Below, in pieces: positions 1-11,300 of a stretch of 22,668 nt of DNA (position 1 is its first letter; each line of letters starts with the position of its first letter). Both the position numbers and the translations under genes were made by a program. Source of the DNA: Apostichopus leukothele (taxonomy: Eukaryota > Echinodermata > Holothuroidea > Aspidochirotida > Stichopodidae); the NCBI GenBank assembly GCA_010014835.2, contig JAAAKB020062547.1:1-22668 (forward strand), written 5' to 3'. The notes under the pieces are model-generated. The model did not search any database, was not told the origin of the DNA, and saw only the letters and a program-made list of their open reading frames with translations.

Positions 1-76
1 TATGTATGTATGTATGTATGTATGTATGTATGTATGTATGTATGTATGTATGTATGTATGTATGTATGTATGTATG
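1..76. repeat. (TATG)n microsatellite
   Basis: Nineteen perfect TATG units run to the window edge, so the true array may be longer. The open frames across it (runs of MYVC) are artefacts of the four-base period. A second, less pure array of the same unit lies near 16.5 kb. Confidence 0.98.
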
Positions 77-846
77 GTCTTACCAGAGCTACATTGCGGG
101 TATAATATTATGTACAATACACCATTGTGGGATGTTTCAACATTATGGGGTGAACCCCAGAGCCGATTTTGCTGCTACATGTACAAAGGATCTCTGTGGG
201 TATTTTAAAAGCAAAAACAAACTTAACCCCAGTATGATTTTGTATGATGTACGTCGCTCTTAGTGTATGTGTAACATATTGTATGTGGAAACGACTTAAT
301 GCTATAGCTTGAGTCATAGCGCCATCAAAGTGTATGTGCGCTGCGGGGTACAGTAGCTTGTCGTACGCTGAACGAACATCACTGGTCAGTGCCGTTCGCT
401 TTTTGATATGTTACGCAAACCTGGACACAGACCGTCACATTGCAGGTAAATTGTGTTATTATTGTATCGATAGGCTTGTTACGTTGTTTTTAGCCATGTA
501 TTGGTCCATGATTATGTGCTAAATAGTTCGTAACCAGAACGTAAAGAGTCCCGTAATGTATTCCCCTACCAACTACAGACCTAGGCTAATGTATTGTACG
601 TAAAAGCTAGTGGTAGGCTAATGAGCACCATGTGATCGACAGCACATGTAGGCATTGCGCAGTGCACTTGTATGTATATAGGCATTAGCCTATGCTAGTA
701 GTATTAGTAGTAGTAAAGGCAACATTGGCGATAGACTAGGCCTAACTAGCTTAAATCAAATGAGCACAACCCCATATTGAAAAGCATGTACTTTTTACCT
801 GGTTAGCGAGGCCAATTGCACACATTAACTTTTCATTTAGGCAAAT

Positions 847-931
847 GTTTAACCCAGTTAAAGAAATCTTATGTTAAGAAAAGTTGAACTTGAAGTTAAT
901 TTTTTAGTTAGTTAGCCCTACTGGGTTAAAC
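847..931. repeat. Inverted repeat with perfect 12-bp ends
   Basis: GTTTAACCCAGT at 847-858 is the exact reverse complement of ACTGGGTTAAAC at 920-931. The 61 bp between them is AT-rich and full of TTAA-like words. It could be a tiny foldback element, a MITE remnant or a chance palindrome. I see no clear target-site duplication. Confidence 0.6.
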
Positions 932-1808
932 TAGTTTAGTTAAGGTTAGGCTGTGCTTAACATAAAGTTTATCTGAATTAGCCACCAAATGTAGGTTTTC
1001 TTTACGTAACCACACTGTAAACAGCTAGACCCAATTGACTTTCCGCTTGTAAGATGTTTGGTGTTGCTGTTATCGATAATCATTGTGTGTTATCAAACTT
1101 TTTACATGAGAGCAGTAAATGGAATATTGTAACATCTGTTGTGTTTTGCTCAGCTAGAGGAAAGTGGTACCTTTTCTTTGATGATCCTGTAGATTTTGTG
1201 TTTATGAGTTCATGGTTTTGGTGGCATAACAAAGTAGTGTTCCTTTCAAAGGGAGATATATATAGGAGAAGTTTGGATCTTTTGAATGCCCAGAGACATG
1301 CTCTTCATCAGTATAACCTACTTTAACTTTAAGGTAAGATGAATGGTATATAACTTGTTAGCCTAAACTTTGCTAGTCAAGCTAGGCCTAGTACTACTAT
1401 GTACTAGTGTTTGCAATGGATACCCAGGTATCCGATTATCATTCTTGTTACCCACGTTGAAATTGACAACTTCTCTTTCTATTGAACTAAATATTCTAGA
1501 TCGGCTTCAAAACATTTTAGGATATATGCAAATGTTGTCTTAGACACATGCCAAGAATGTTTGCCATTCATGAAACAACAAACAGGTGTCTCTAGGCTGT
1601 AGTGGGTCTACTATCATAATTCATATTGTTTATTTTTACATTATAACAGTTTTACACCAAAGTTGCCTCAGGAACATTTGAAGACATGTGTTATTTATTT
1701 CACAGAAACATAAAGGAAAAACAAAAGGATTCATAGTTAAGATTCAGCTTAATTTGTGACTTTTTATGTTCATGATCCCTCAATGACCACGATATATTTT
1801 CCTCAGGG

Positions 1809-2019
1809 TTAAAGGTATGATGTATTGGCCCCAAGTATGACAGATATTCAAATATGGTCACCTTTGGTGAAATTTACCTCACCGGGACATTCAATCATCT
1901 TTTGTACATTTAGAACGTCTGAGATCAATTTCGAAACTTAAGACCTCCAGGAAAGTACTTTGAAAACTTCTAGCAATTATAGCCTGCTATAATTTGGGGC
2001 CAATACAGACTACCTTTAA
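1809..2019. mobile_element. MITE, copy 1 (TTAA-ended, non-autonomous DNA transposon)
   Basis: A 211-bp element starts TTAAAGGTA and ends TACCTTTAA. Its terminal inverted repeats are about 28 bp and share the core TGTATTGGCCCCAA. No coding capacity is visible. A second diverged copy with the same ends and interior lies at 11955-12183 inside an intron, which shows it is an interspersed family. TTAA at both ends may be a piggyBac-type target duplication, or may simply be part of the inverted repeat; two copies cannot decide this. Confidence 0.8.
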
Positions 2020-2472
2020 GGAGTGGTGACCAATGTAACAAGGTGTTGTACTTGTGTATGTTTATTTTAACTATGGTCAACACAGCATTGTGATACAAAG
2101 TTGCATGTCACCAGTTTGTTTAAACCGAGTTGTGCATCCGGGTATCCGGTAGGTGAGTCCAGTCTGGTACCCTGGCCTAAATTTTTACCTGGTGTACTCA
2201 TTACTGGCTAGGTTTTTGGGTGCCCTTGAATTTTTGAAAGGAATAGCATGTATTTTGAAACTTAAATGCAGCAGACAATATTAGGCTTTCACTGCCTTGG
2301 ACAATTTGCAATTGGTTTTAGGGCAAACAGCAATATCAGTTATTATACAAACACATACAGTAATTTGAAGTGTAATGCACAAGTGTTCAAATCATACAGT
2401 GATTACCGTTTAACTCCAGATTTTCTTGCTGGACTGTTGTACTTAACAAATTTGTCTATCTCTGATTAGAAA

Positions 2473-5318
2473 ATGAATAGGCCAAGACGAGTGGTAAATG
2501 AGTATCTCGAATGGCTGATTAAGAGAGAGGATCCACCTGGTTGGAGGGTGGCATTTGTGGGAGATGATATAGGTAAGTACCATAAGTCATTGTAGTTACT
2601 AAAGTGAGGTACTTGAAATAATTTTAATAGAATGAAGGCTTAGATGATTATTGGATGAGGATGATGGAAAGGGACTGCTATGTCAGGTCAATGTTGCTTA
2701 CACTTGGAAACTTTTTGGTACCATTCTACATGTTGATTTAACTTTGGAAATGTAATGGTCCACGATGTTACCAGCTTGGCTAGTAAAAATATATATTTTA
2801 CATATTTGTAAATGAGCTTGAGCTAAGCATAGATTGATAAAGTCTCTTAGATTTGAATAATTTGAAGCTTGTCTCCTTTTACATGTCTTTAGAAAACTGC
2901 TGAATAATAGTTCGGGGATAAATACACGGGTACCCGATCTTAAATTTGATTTGAGACAGAAAATGACGGATCAAGGCAATAGCCAAGGTCTGCTGCCCTC
3001 CTCGATGACGTCATCATATGCCTACTCTTGATTTTTTCCTGAATGACGTAATAGTTGCCTTTTGTAAAACACCTTTTTCTTCCGACAAACATTTAAGTGC
3101 GTAAAAATTGTGGAGCAGTTTCGTTTTACTTGATTTGTTAATGTAAATAACTCGCATTCTAAACAATGGAACGAAACACAAATTTATTTCGAAAAACTGA
3201 ACAAATCAAATGTCAAATTGCACAATTTAACAGAAGTTTTAGTTTTAGTACTGTATTGGTAAACCCTACGATGCAGGCTAGCCTAGAAGAGCCCAGATAA
3301 CGTTATTTGTCGCTAACCTGAATTAAATGTCGCTAACATGTAATTAAAACTAATTCAGGCTTGCTTCATAGAGGCACCTATTAAATAAACCTTCACTGGT
3401 CCTGGAAAGAACAGTTACTGAAGAGACTGAACCCCAGTTTTTGACAGGTTTGTAGTCACCGAAGTGTTAGTGTGACTGAGTCTCGGAAATTGCTATGCAT
3501 ACTGTAGGATAGGTCAGAGCACAGGCGCTTGCAACATTTCACTAGGGCAGCTTCGTGGTTTAATGTTGCCAGTGCCTGTGGTTCAGTGTTGTCGTTGCTG
3601 CTACAGTGTTAGCCAAGGTTGCTGCTGTTAGCAATGGGTACCTTTTAGGCTGCAGTTCTTCATTGAGGCATCTTGATTTCTTGGCTTCCCTATTCCCTTA
3701 CACCATGGTGTCATTTCTGTTCATTTGGACTTCATGATTACCATGGCTTTGTCTGGAATGTTGATCCTGAAGCTTTTCTCATCTCTGTTCACTGAATCAG
3801 TCTCGAATGGAATTCGAGGCTGATCCAGTGAACAGGAAGTTGGTGTAGACATTTATGATTTTAAAATAACCCTTTGTTCAATAGGCTTACTGTATGCTTT
3901 CTTTTTCTTTAGGGAAAGGAGTTTATGCAGAAAGATCGTTCTGCATAGGAGATTTTTTGTTAGAATACCCAGGAATATTGAAGAGATCAGAAGAGGTCTC
4001 TGAAAGAGAGCAAACCTATATTTTCCATTTTAAGGAAAATGGGTTAAACTTGTGGTAAGAAATAATCTACTTTGAGCCCAAGTTTGGCCGCTTACTAACT
4101 GTGTTCATTACTGTACTTTGCTGTTGTACAGTAGTAACCTGCAATGTTTCTGTGCATGAACCTTGATCCATTGCCAAGCTGACCAGCAATGCAGCATGCT
4201 GATACCAAAATTTGAAATCCTGGAAGGGGGCAGGGCACCATGGTAGTGTTAACAGTATTTCATAATAATGTTAAAATAAGTATGGTGTAATTTGAACTGA
4301 TTAACATATTAATCGTTCGTAATTCTGAAACATTAAAATCGGTTCTTGAACCTTTACCCAGTTGGGATGTTATATTGTTACACCTGTGTAATTGTTTACT
4401 GTTCCATTGTTTCAGAGTTTTTTGCCTTTCATTGAACATTTTTGAAAGATTTTGTTATGATGCTGTTGAATTGCAATTATAAATTTTATTTCACTTACTT
4501 TTTGTATCTTTTGCCAGCTTATTGCGTTTCAATAGCAGCTTTTCACTGGTTGTGGAGAAAGCAACTATTGCATTAGAGTATTTTCTTGCCTGGTGATCAA
4601 GGTGAGTTGATGATGTTGTGGAAATGTATGGGTGATGGTAGGTCCAAATCTGCCTTTGTTTTGCATTATTTAGATGAAGTACTGTAGTTCACGAAATTCA
4701 TTAAAGTGAGATCTAGCAAATTGTGTAACGTTCCTGCGACCAAGTCTTCAAATTTTAAAAATTGCTGTCATGTTAAATGATCTTGTTTAGCCAGATCTTT
4801 ACCTCCTTCCTTGTGGAATTATCAATTGATACTTGAATAGTTTGCTTAGTAATATGTTGCCACTGAATAAAGTCACTATGGCAGATTACGTTGTGTAGCC
4901 CCAACATAGTGTTCAAAATTTAAAAGTTTCATGGTTGTCAACGTACATAAACAGATTATCAATTTTGGGACCGTTTATGTAGTAAATCACAAGGGAGCAT
5001 CTGTTAAATTCCACTTTCCAACTAATACATTTATGAAAAACATTATGATTGTATATACTGTAAAGAGTAATATAAAGAGTAATATCGAAGACAAATAACC
5101 ACATATGATATTCCTTCTGGTTTCATAGCATTGATGCAACTGATTCTGAAAGAATTGGGAAGTACGTAAATGATGAATGGGTGTCACCAAATGCTGCGGT
5201 AAAGAAAATTAAGGTTGACAACAGATCAACACTTGCCTTATTTTGCAAAAGACCAATTAGTCCAGGAGAAGAAGTAAGATTTGACTATGGACAACCAGAT
5301 GCTGACTGGAGACTTCAG
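2473..5318 (+). CDS. SET domain, KMT5A-like (coding exons 1-3)
   Basis: Exons 2473-2572, 3913-4054 and 5129-5318 encode residues 1-144. Recognisable SET landmarks, in order, are GKGVYA (residues 34-39, the SAM-binding loop), a GDFLLEYPG stretch, CIDAT, then VSPNA and GEEVRFDYG. In KMT5A (SETD8/PR-Set7), which monomethylates histone H4 Lys20, the corresponding parts are GRGVFA, GDFVVEY, CVDAT, INHS and GEELLYDYG, so this is the closest family by eye. The SAM-pocket Asn-His pair reads Asn-Asp here, while DYG is kept. The intron phases are 1, 2 and 0. The domain is near normal length and sits at the very N-terminus without the long N-terminal tail of KMT5A. Methyltransferase activity is plausible but not certain. 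Confidence 0.85.
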
Positions 5319-8300
5319 GTGAGCCCTACCATATCAAATGATATTAGTATCTCAGCTTGACAGATTGGGGAGGAGTTTCGGTATTAACAGTTTTTGCCTT
5401 GAGTATGTCTTTGAAATTGATTTAATTTGGGAGTGTTACTGTTATTGTTTGTATACAAACAATTAATGCACACTCCACCTCTAGTTACAATATTTCTTGT
5501 TTTTTTATCACCAGGCTTCATCTGAATATTTGGAAAAGGCAAGAAAAACAAACAGAAAAGGTGATACACAACAAGCAGGTAACAAATATCCTATCTGCAG
5601 TTCTAATGGAATACGTCGGTTTACATGTAACCCAAACAAAGATATCTTGGTTTCATCTGGTTTTTAGTTTTGATCAAATGGTTAACTTATGCAATCATGA
5701 TGGCGTTTGTGGGTGGGTGTGTGTGCGTTTGTGAAACCATGTTTGTTAACACAATATCTCAAGAAGAAAGCTTCGAACAATCTCCTATTTAATATGTTGG
5801 TGAACTACATTCAGTAGAAGAAGCATATTGTTTGTGGTGGAGGTCAAAGTCAACAGGAATCAAATTGTGAAAACCGTGTAAAAATAATATCACAAGAAAG
5901 GAAGCTTTTTAGAGATCAGAGGTTATGTATACTGATGTATCACACTGAGTAAAAGAAGCCTATCAGTGACCATTTCATTCAGCAGCTGGCATTGTTAAGA
6001 TATTGTTTGTCACATCTCAATCCTTTTGGCAGTATTACTTAGATCAAGTATGTTGTGCACCCTCGCTCTAGTCTACATTAAATCAGATTCATAAACAGAT
6101 TATTCATGTTATATCATTAAACCACAATGCATGTTTTCTTTCTGGAGAAAGATGTAATATGTTGAAGCACATGTAGGTATGCAATGTTCTAGCTAAGTAA
6201 AAGAAAAACAATTTTAAAATGTATTTTAGGTAATTATATTCATCTGAACTATGAGAATATGAACAATTTGTGTAACTCGAGAGTACTGTAAGTTACTAAT
6301 AAGCCCATAGTGATGCCAATAGATGTTGAAAGATGTTATTTGTTGAGTTAGGTCTGGATCAAGTGAGCAGTAAGTGTATCCCCACAGCCACTTACAAAGT
6401 AACATACATTGATTGCGATATCAATGGACGTCTAATTTGATTGTGCAACAAAGGTTTTGTGTTGGCAGATCCCAAATTGAACAATGGTAGTTACTTTTAT
6501 TTGCTTCTCAAGAATCAGTTGTTGTAACTAGCTATATCCTAGCTATAGGATATGTATAATGAAATAGTATGACAATAAACCCCACAACATCATACATAAA
6601 AGCCCAGAATGATATCGGTATCCATAGCATACTGCGTTCTGGACCATGTCAGTAGTATGTGCACATAGCCCCACAGCTACATACAACGTAACCCACATTG
6701 GTAATAATATCAATGGATGTCTGATTTGATTGCTCAAGAAAAGTTTTGTGTTGGGAGATCACAAATTGACCAACTGTAGTTTATTTAATTTACTTCTTAT
6801 GAAGTAAGTGGGTTCAACTAACAATAGATAATTCTAAGGATACATTAAGACAACAAACCCCAGAACATTATACGGAAAAGCCCAGAACGATGTTATTATT
6901 GATGTTATATGCTGGCCAATAGAATCCAGAAATAGCGTGGGTGTGTTCCTACACCTTAGGCTATATCGGTTCAAATTGTCATAGATTTAAAAAAAAATAT
7001 GTTATCAGAAGAAATAATGAGTAAATGGTGAACATATAGCTTGCTTCTATGAGAAAATATTGGTTTCTTGTATGTGTCTTTCCAGAGCAGAAAATAATTG
7101 GTTTTGAAAAGTCTGGCAATGTTGGGAGTGATGCAGATGGTGAAGAGAGTGACAGCAATGACATGACGGTTGATACTAATGAAGAGTTGAACAAGAATCA
7201 ACAAGGTAAGAGTCACTTTAATATGTTTAATTTTCCTAAATTTAATCACTGTGGACCATGATTGTTGTATGTGTAGCCCCTGACAGCCATTTGCAAAGAA
7301 ACATACTTTGATTGTAATATCAATGGAAGTCTGATTTGATTGCTTAACACAGGTTTTGTGTTGGCGGGTCCTCAAATTGAACAATGGTAGTTACTTTTAT
7401 CTGCTTCTTCTGAATTCAGTTTTTGTGACTAGCCATATCATTGCTATAGGATATATGTATAATGAAAAAGGTGAGTTCCTATTGTAAGTCTATTTCGGTT
7501 CAAATTGTTATAAGTTTGGAAACGTATAATCTGTGGGAATAATGAATGGTGAATATTAGATGTTACTTCTAATTGAAATTGATGGATGTATTTTCAGAGC
7601 AAAGAAGAAATGATGTTGAAAAGTGTGGCAATGTTGAGGATGACCGAGATGATGGTGAAGACAGTGGCAACATTACTACTGATGGAAAATCGAACATGAA
7701 TCAACAAAGTAAGGATCGCTTTAACATTTTTAATGTTCCTTAGTTTAATCAATGTAGACCATGTGAGTAGTATGTGTAGCCCCATAGCCACATACAAAGT
7801 ATCAGACATTGACTACAATGTCAATGTGTGCCTGATTTGATTGCTCAACAAAGGTTTTGTGTTGGCAGATCACAAATTGAACAATTGTGGTTAATTTAAT
7901 CTACTTCTTCTGGTTTTCAGTGGGTTTAACTAGCTATTTAACATAGCTATAGGATGTATAATGAAATAGTATGACAATAAACCCCACATTATCATACAGA
8001 AAAGCCCAGAATGATGTTGGTATCCATGGTATACTAGCTGCGTTCTGGAACATGTGAGTAGTACAGTATGTACCTGTAGCCCCAAAGCGACATACAAAGT
8101 CAACACATTGATTGCAATATCAATGGAAGCCTGACTTGATTGCCTAACAAAGTATTTTGTTGGCAGATCACAAATAGAACATCAGTAGTTAATTTTATCT
8201 GTTTCTTCTGAATTCAGTAGGTATAACTAGCTATAGAATAGTTGCATAAGGATACATAATACCAAGTAACCCCACTGAAACATACACCGAAGCCTGGAAT

Positions 8301-11300
8301 GGTGTTAAAACAAATAGTATACTGGTTAGTAGTATCCAGTCATTTCATAGGTAAGTTTCTAGATCACGAATTAAACAGTTGCTTTTATTTTTATCTTCTT
8401 TTACCTAATTCAATGGGTGTAACAAGATATATCATAGCTATAGGATATTAGCATATAGGGAAATATGATGACAACCCCACATCATCATACGGAAAAGCCC
8501 ATAATGATGTTTATTATTGATGCTGTGTATGGGCCAATAGAATCCTGTAATATCATGGATGTATTCCCTCTTGTTTGGCTATTTCTTTTCAAATTGTCTT
8601 AGATTTGGACAAAATATAATTGAAGGGGTACAGAATAAATTGTAAACATATAGATTTGCTTCTATGTGAAATTAAACAGTTTTTTTGTACATGTATTTCC
8701 AGAGAAGAGAAAAACTGACGTTGAAAAGTCTGGCAATGACCCGGATGGTGAAGACAGTTTGAGCAATGACATGAAGACTGATACTGACAAAGAGTTGAAC
8801 ATGAATCAACAAAGTAAGGACAGATCACAATTTGAAAAATGGTAGTTAAATTGTTTTACTACATCTGAATTCAGTGGGTATAACTAGCTATATCATAGCT
8901 ATAGGATATATATGTATAATGAAATAGTATGACAATAAACCCCACAACATCATACATAAAAGCCCAGAATGATATCGGTATCCATGGCATACTGCGTTAT
9001 GGACCATGTCAGTAGTATGTACACATAGCCCCACAGCCACATACAAAGTAACCCACATTGGTAACAATATCAATGGATGTCTGATTTGATTGCTAGAACA
9101 CTGTGAATTTGTTACTTGTTTCTTTTAGAAAGTGAAAGTAGTGATGACAGCTGTGGATCTGACAATGATTTTAGTCCAGATGTAGATGGCAGAAGTCATG
9201 ATTCTGAGGACAGTGCTGAAGAATCACAAGAAGGAGAGAGAATAAGTGATAGTGCTGAAGATTTTGATGGGTCTGAAGAAATTCCACATAGGTTGGCAAG
9301 TTTAGACACTCTAAATAAAATACAAGCAGACAGTACTCTATCTGTCAATTACACTTCAAGTAATGATGATGACAGCAACACTGAGCCCGAAGAAGATGAA
9401 ATTCTCCGTGATGAAGAATATGCAGCCGTGTACATAAGGAAAGTGTTAACTTCCACGACTACCAAAACTGGACGAAAGAAAAAATGTAAGCGGGTGTATA
9501 ATTCAAGGCATTGCTGCCCCTTCTGCCATCGGTTATACACAAATTTTTCTCAACATATTCTGGGAAAGGCTCACGAAGAAGAGGCTGAAATACTGGATAT
9601 AGTAAAAATTAAAGTGTCCAAACAAGACAGTGATGCAGTCAGACTAACGAAGGAGAGAGAAAGAAAGAAAATGATTGCCCTATTGAGAAACAGAGGGGAC
9701 AACTACCACAACACAAAAGTACTCAAGAAAAAAAGTGGTGAGATGATAATGGCTAGGAGGCATGCTGACAACCAGGAACAAAGCTTTAATACTGCTCAGT
9801 ATGGGCCTTGCCCACATTGCTTTGAGTGGTTAAAACTTCAAGTGATACCTCGGCACCAAAGTAACTGCCCAGCAAAAACAGAAATCCCCACTCACCAGAC
9901 GAAGGGCAACTTGCTGATACAAAGTTCAATTCTATCAGAAAGAGTACCAGAAGGGGCAAGTGCAACAATGCTGAAGGAAGTTTATCCAGTTATGCGCACA
10001 GATACGATTGGCAAGTTAGCAAGATCTGATCCTTTGATTGTAGCATTGGGAAACCAATGGCTTATGAAGAACCTAGGAAACAAGCTAATGCGCAAATATT
10101 ACGTGTCAGCTGTAATGCGCCTGTCCAGTAGACTTCTGCTGACACTAAGAGGGATGGTCACTCCGTCAACAGGTATCTATATGGAGGATTACCTAGTTCC
10201 TGGTTACTTCACTTATGTGGCCAAAGCAGCATTAAAAGTGGCTCAACAAGATGCTGCAGATGAAGAGAATCTCAGAGCTCCTTCAAATGCTCTCAAATTG
10301 TCTTTTGATATTAAACGCATGGCAAACATCAAAGTAGCTAAAGCCATCCAAGCACAAAACCAGGAGAAGAAAGCATCAGCCAAGGACTTCCTTGAGCTGG
10401 TGTCGATAGAGTGGACAACAAAGTTGGAGCGTGTTGTTCTAGAAGAAAGAAAGGGGGAAAGCAAGCCCTTGCCTTTGCCCTCTGACATAATGAAGTTTAG
10501 CCAGTATCTCACCCGTGAAGCAGCAGCATGTGACTTACAAGACAAGTCATATTCAAATTACCGGAAAGTTGTAATGCTGACACTGGCTTCCCTTATCAGC
10601 TACAATAGGAGACGTCCTGGTGAAGTACAAGCAATAAGGTAAGAGTTTTTCCTCATTTAAAGTGTAATTCATAATGTGTTTATAGTAGGCGTATAGAGCT
10701 ATTGCACTTATATTGTTACATTTATTAGCATGTCTGTCCATAGTTTGGCTAAACAGATCGAGTCATAGAACTATTGAATTATTGAAAGCTGTAGACTGAA
10801 TATCATAATTTCATGTACAGGCTTGTAACATCTAAGCAACAATTGTTTGGGACATTTGTTATTCTGACAGAAATCCTTTCAGATGCTGGCTGAATTGTCA
10901 TAATGGATGAACATTTAAATTGTCTGAAGTCATATCAGCTGACCATGTGTTGGCTGGTCATTGCTGTATCCTAATTTCCTTAACGAATTAACTTCTTTTT
11001 TGTCATTTTATGGCAGTTTTTAATATAAGGTGAAATTTTGATGAAAATTGATGTTGAAAGAGGTTGGTGCAATCATGTGACCATCTTTGCCTGTCATTTG
11101 TTGGTTTTAAAACCAGCATAAAGCTGACAAGAGTATGCTATTAAACATGAAATATATTTATTTCCAGATTGTCAAGTTACTTCTCTAGAAAACATGGGGC
11201 CAATGAAATATCTAATGAGATATCTGGAGACTTGAGCAACTTTGAGAAGAAGTTATTAGAAGAACAGGATCTACTGGAGGTCAGGGGCAAGGTAATTTAC

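Larger units (their letters stand above)
77..2469. other. Upstream region of the SET-recombinase gene, no convincing coding exon
   Basis: About 2.4 kb with no coding exon I can support. Roughly 230-550 is richer in CpG than its surroundings and is the best place for a promoter, but no TATA box or start site can be named with confidence. The 3' end (about 2446-2469) is pyrimidine-rich and ends in TAG just before the first coding exon, which suggests an upstream non-coding 5' exon. The longest open frame (1054-1326, 90 codons) resembles nothing I know. An inverted repeat and a MITE are listed separately. Confidence 0.5.
6378..9094. repeat. Array of diverged repeats (about 290-300 bp) carrying three duplicated exons
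   Basis: The words TAGCCCCA..AGCCACATACAAAGTA, then ATATCAATGGATGTCTGATT, then GTTTTGTGTTGGCAGATC, then TAGCTATAGGATAT, then AAACCCCACA and AAAAGCCCAGAATGAT recur in the same order. Unit starts are near 6378, 6668, 7273, 7775, 8077 and 9029. Where no exon intervenes the spacing is about 290-300 bp; where an exon lies within the unit it is about 500-950 bp. The intronic sequence just before exons A, B and C (for example TTCAAATTGT, then ATAATGA) is also shared, so exon and flanks were copied together. Confidence 0.85.

Noticed and set aside
2-263. Open frames of repeated MYVC
   Set aside because: They are translations of the TATG microsatellite and its immediate flank.
1054-1326. 90-codon open frame upstream of the SET-recombinase gene
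   Set aside because: No domain, an odd Trp/Phe-rich composition, no visible splice or homology support, and it ends in ordinary intergenic sequence. It may be chance.
2266-2469. 67-codon open frame ending directly at the first coding exon
   Set aside because: Its stop is the TAG at the likely splice acceptor. The stretch reads as intron with a pyrimidine tract before the exon.
6543-9073. Similar minus-strand open frames (MWVTLYVAVGLC type) recurring in the 6.4-9.1 kb array
   Set aside because: They recur because the repeat recurs. They overlap introns of a well-supported + strand gene and have no known domain.
6378-9094. CRISPR-like array of regular repeats
   Set aside because: Units are about 290-300 bp, diverged, contain exons and have no short spacers. 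This is eukaryotic intron repeat structure.
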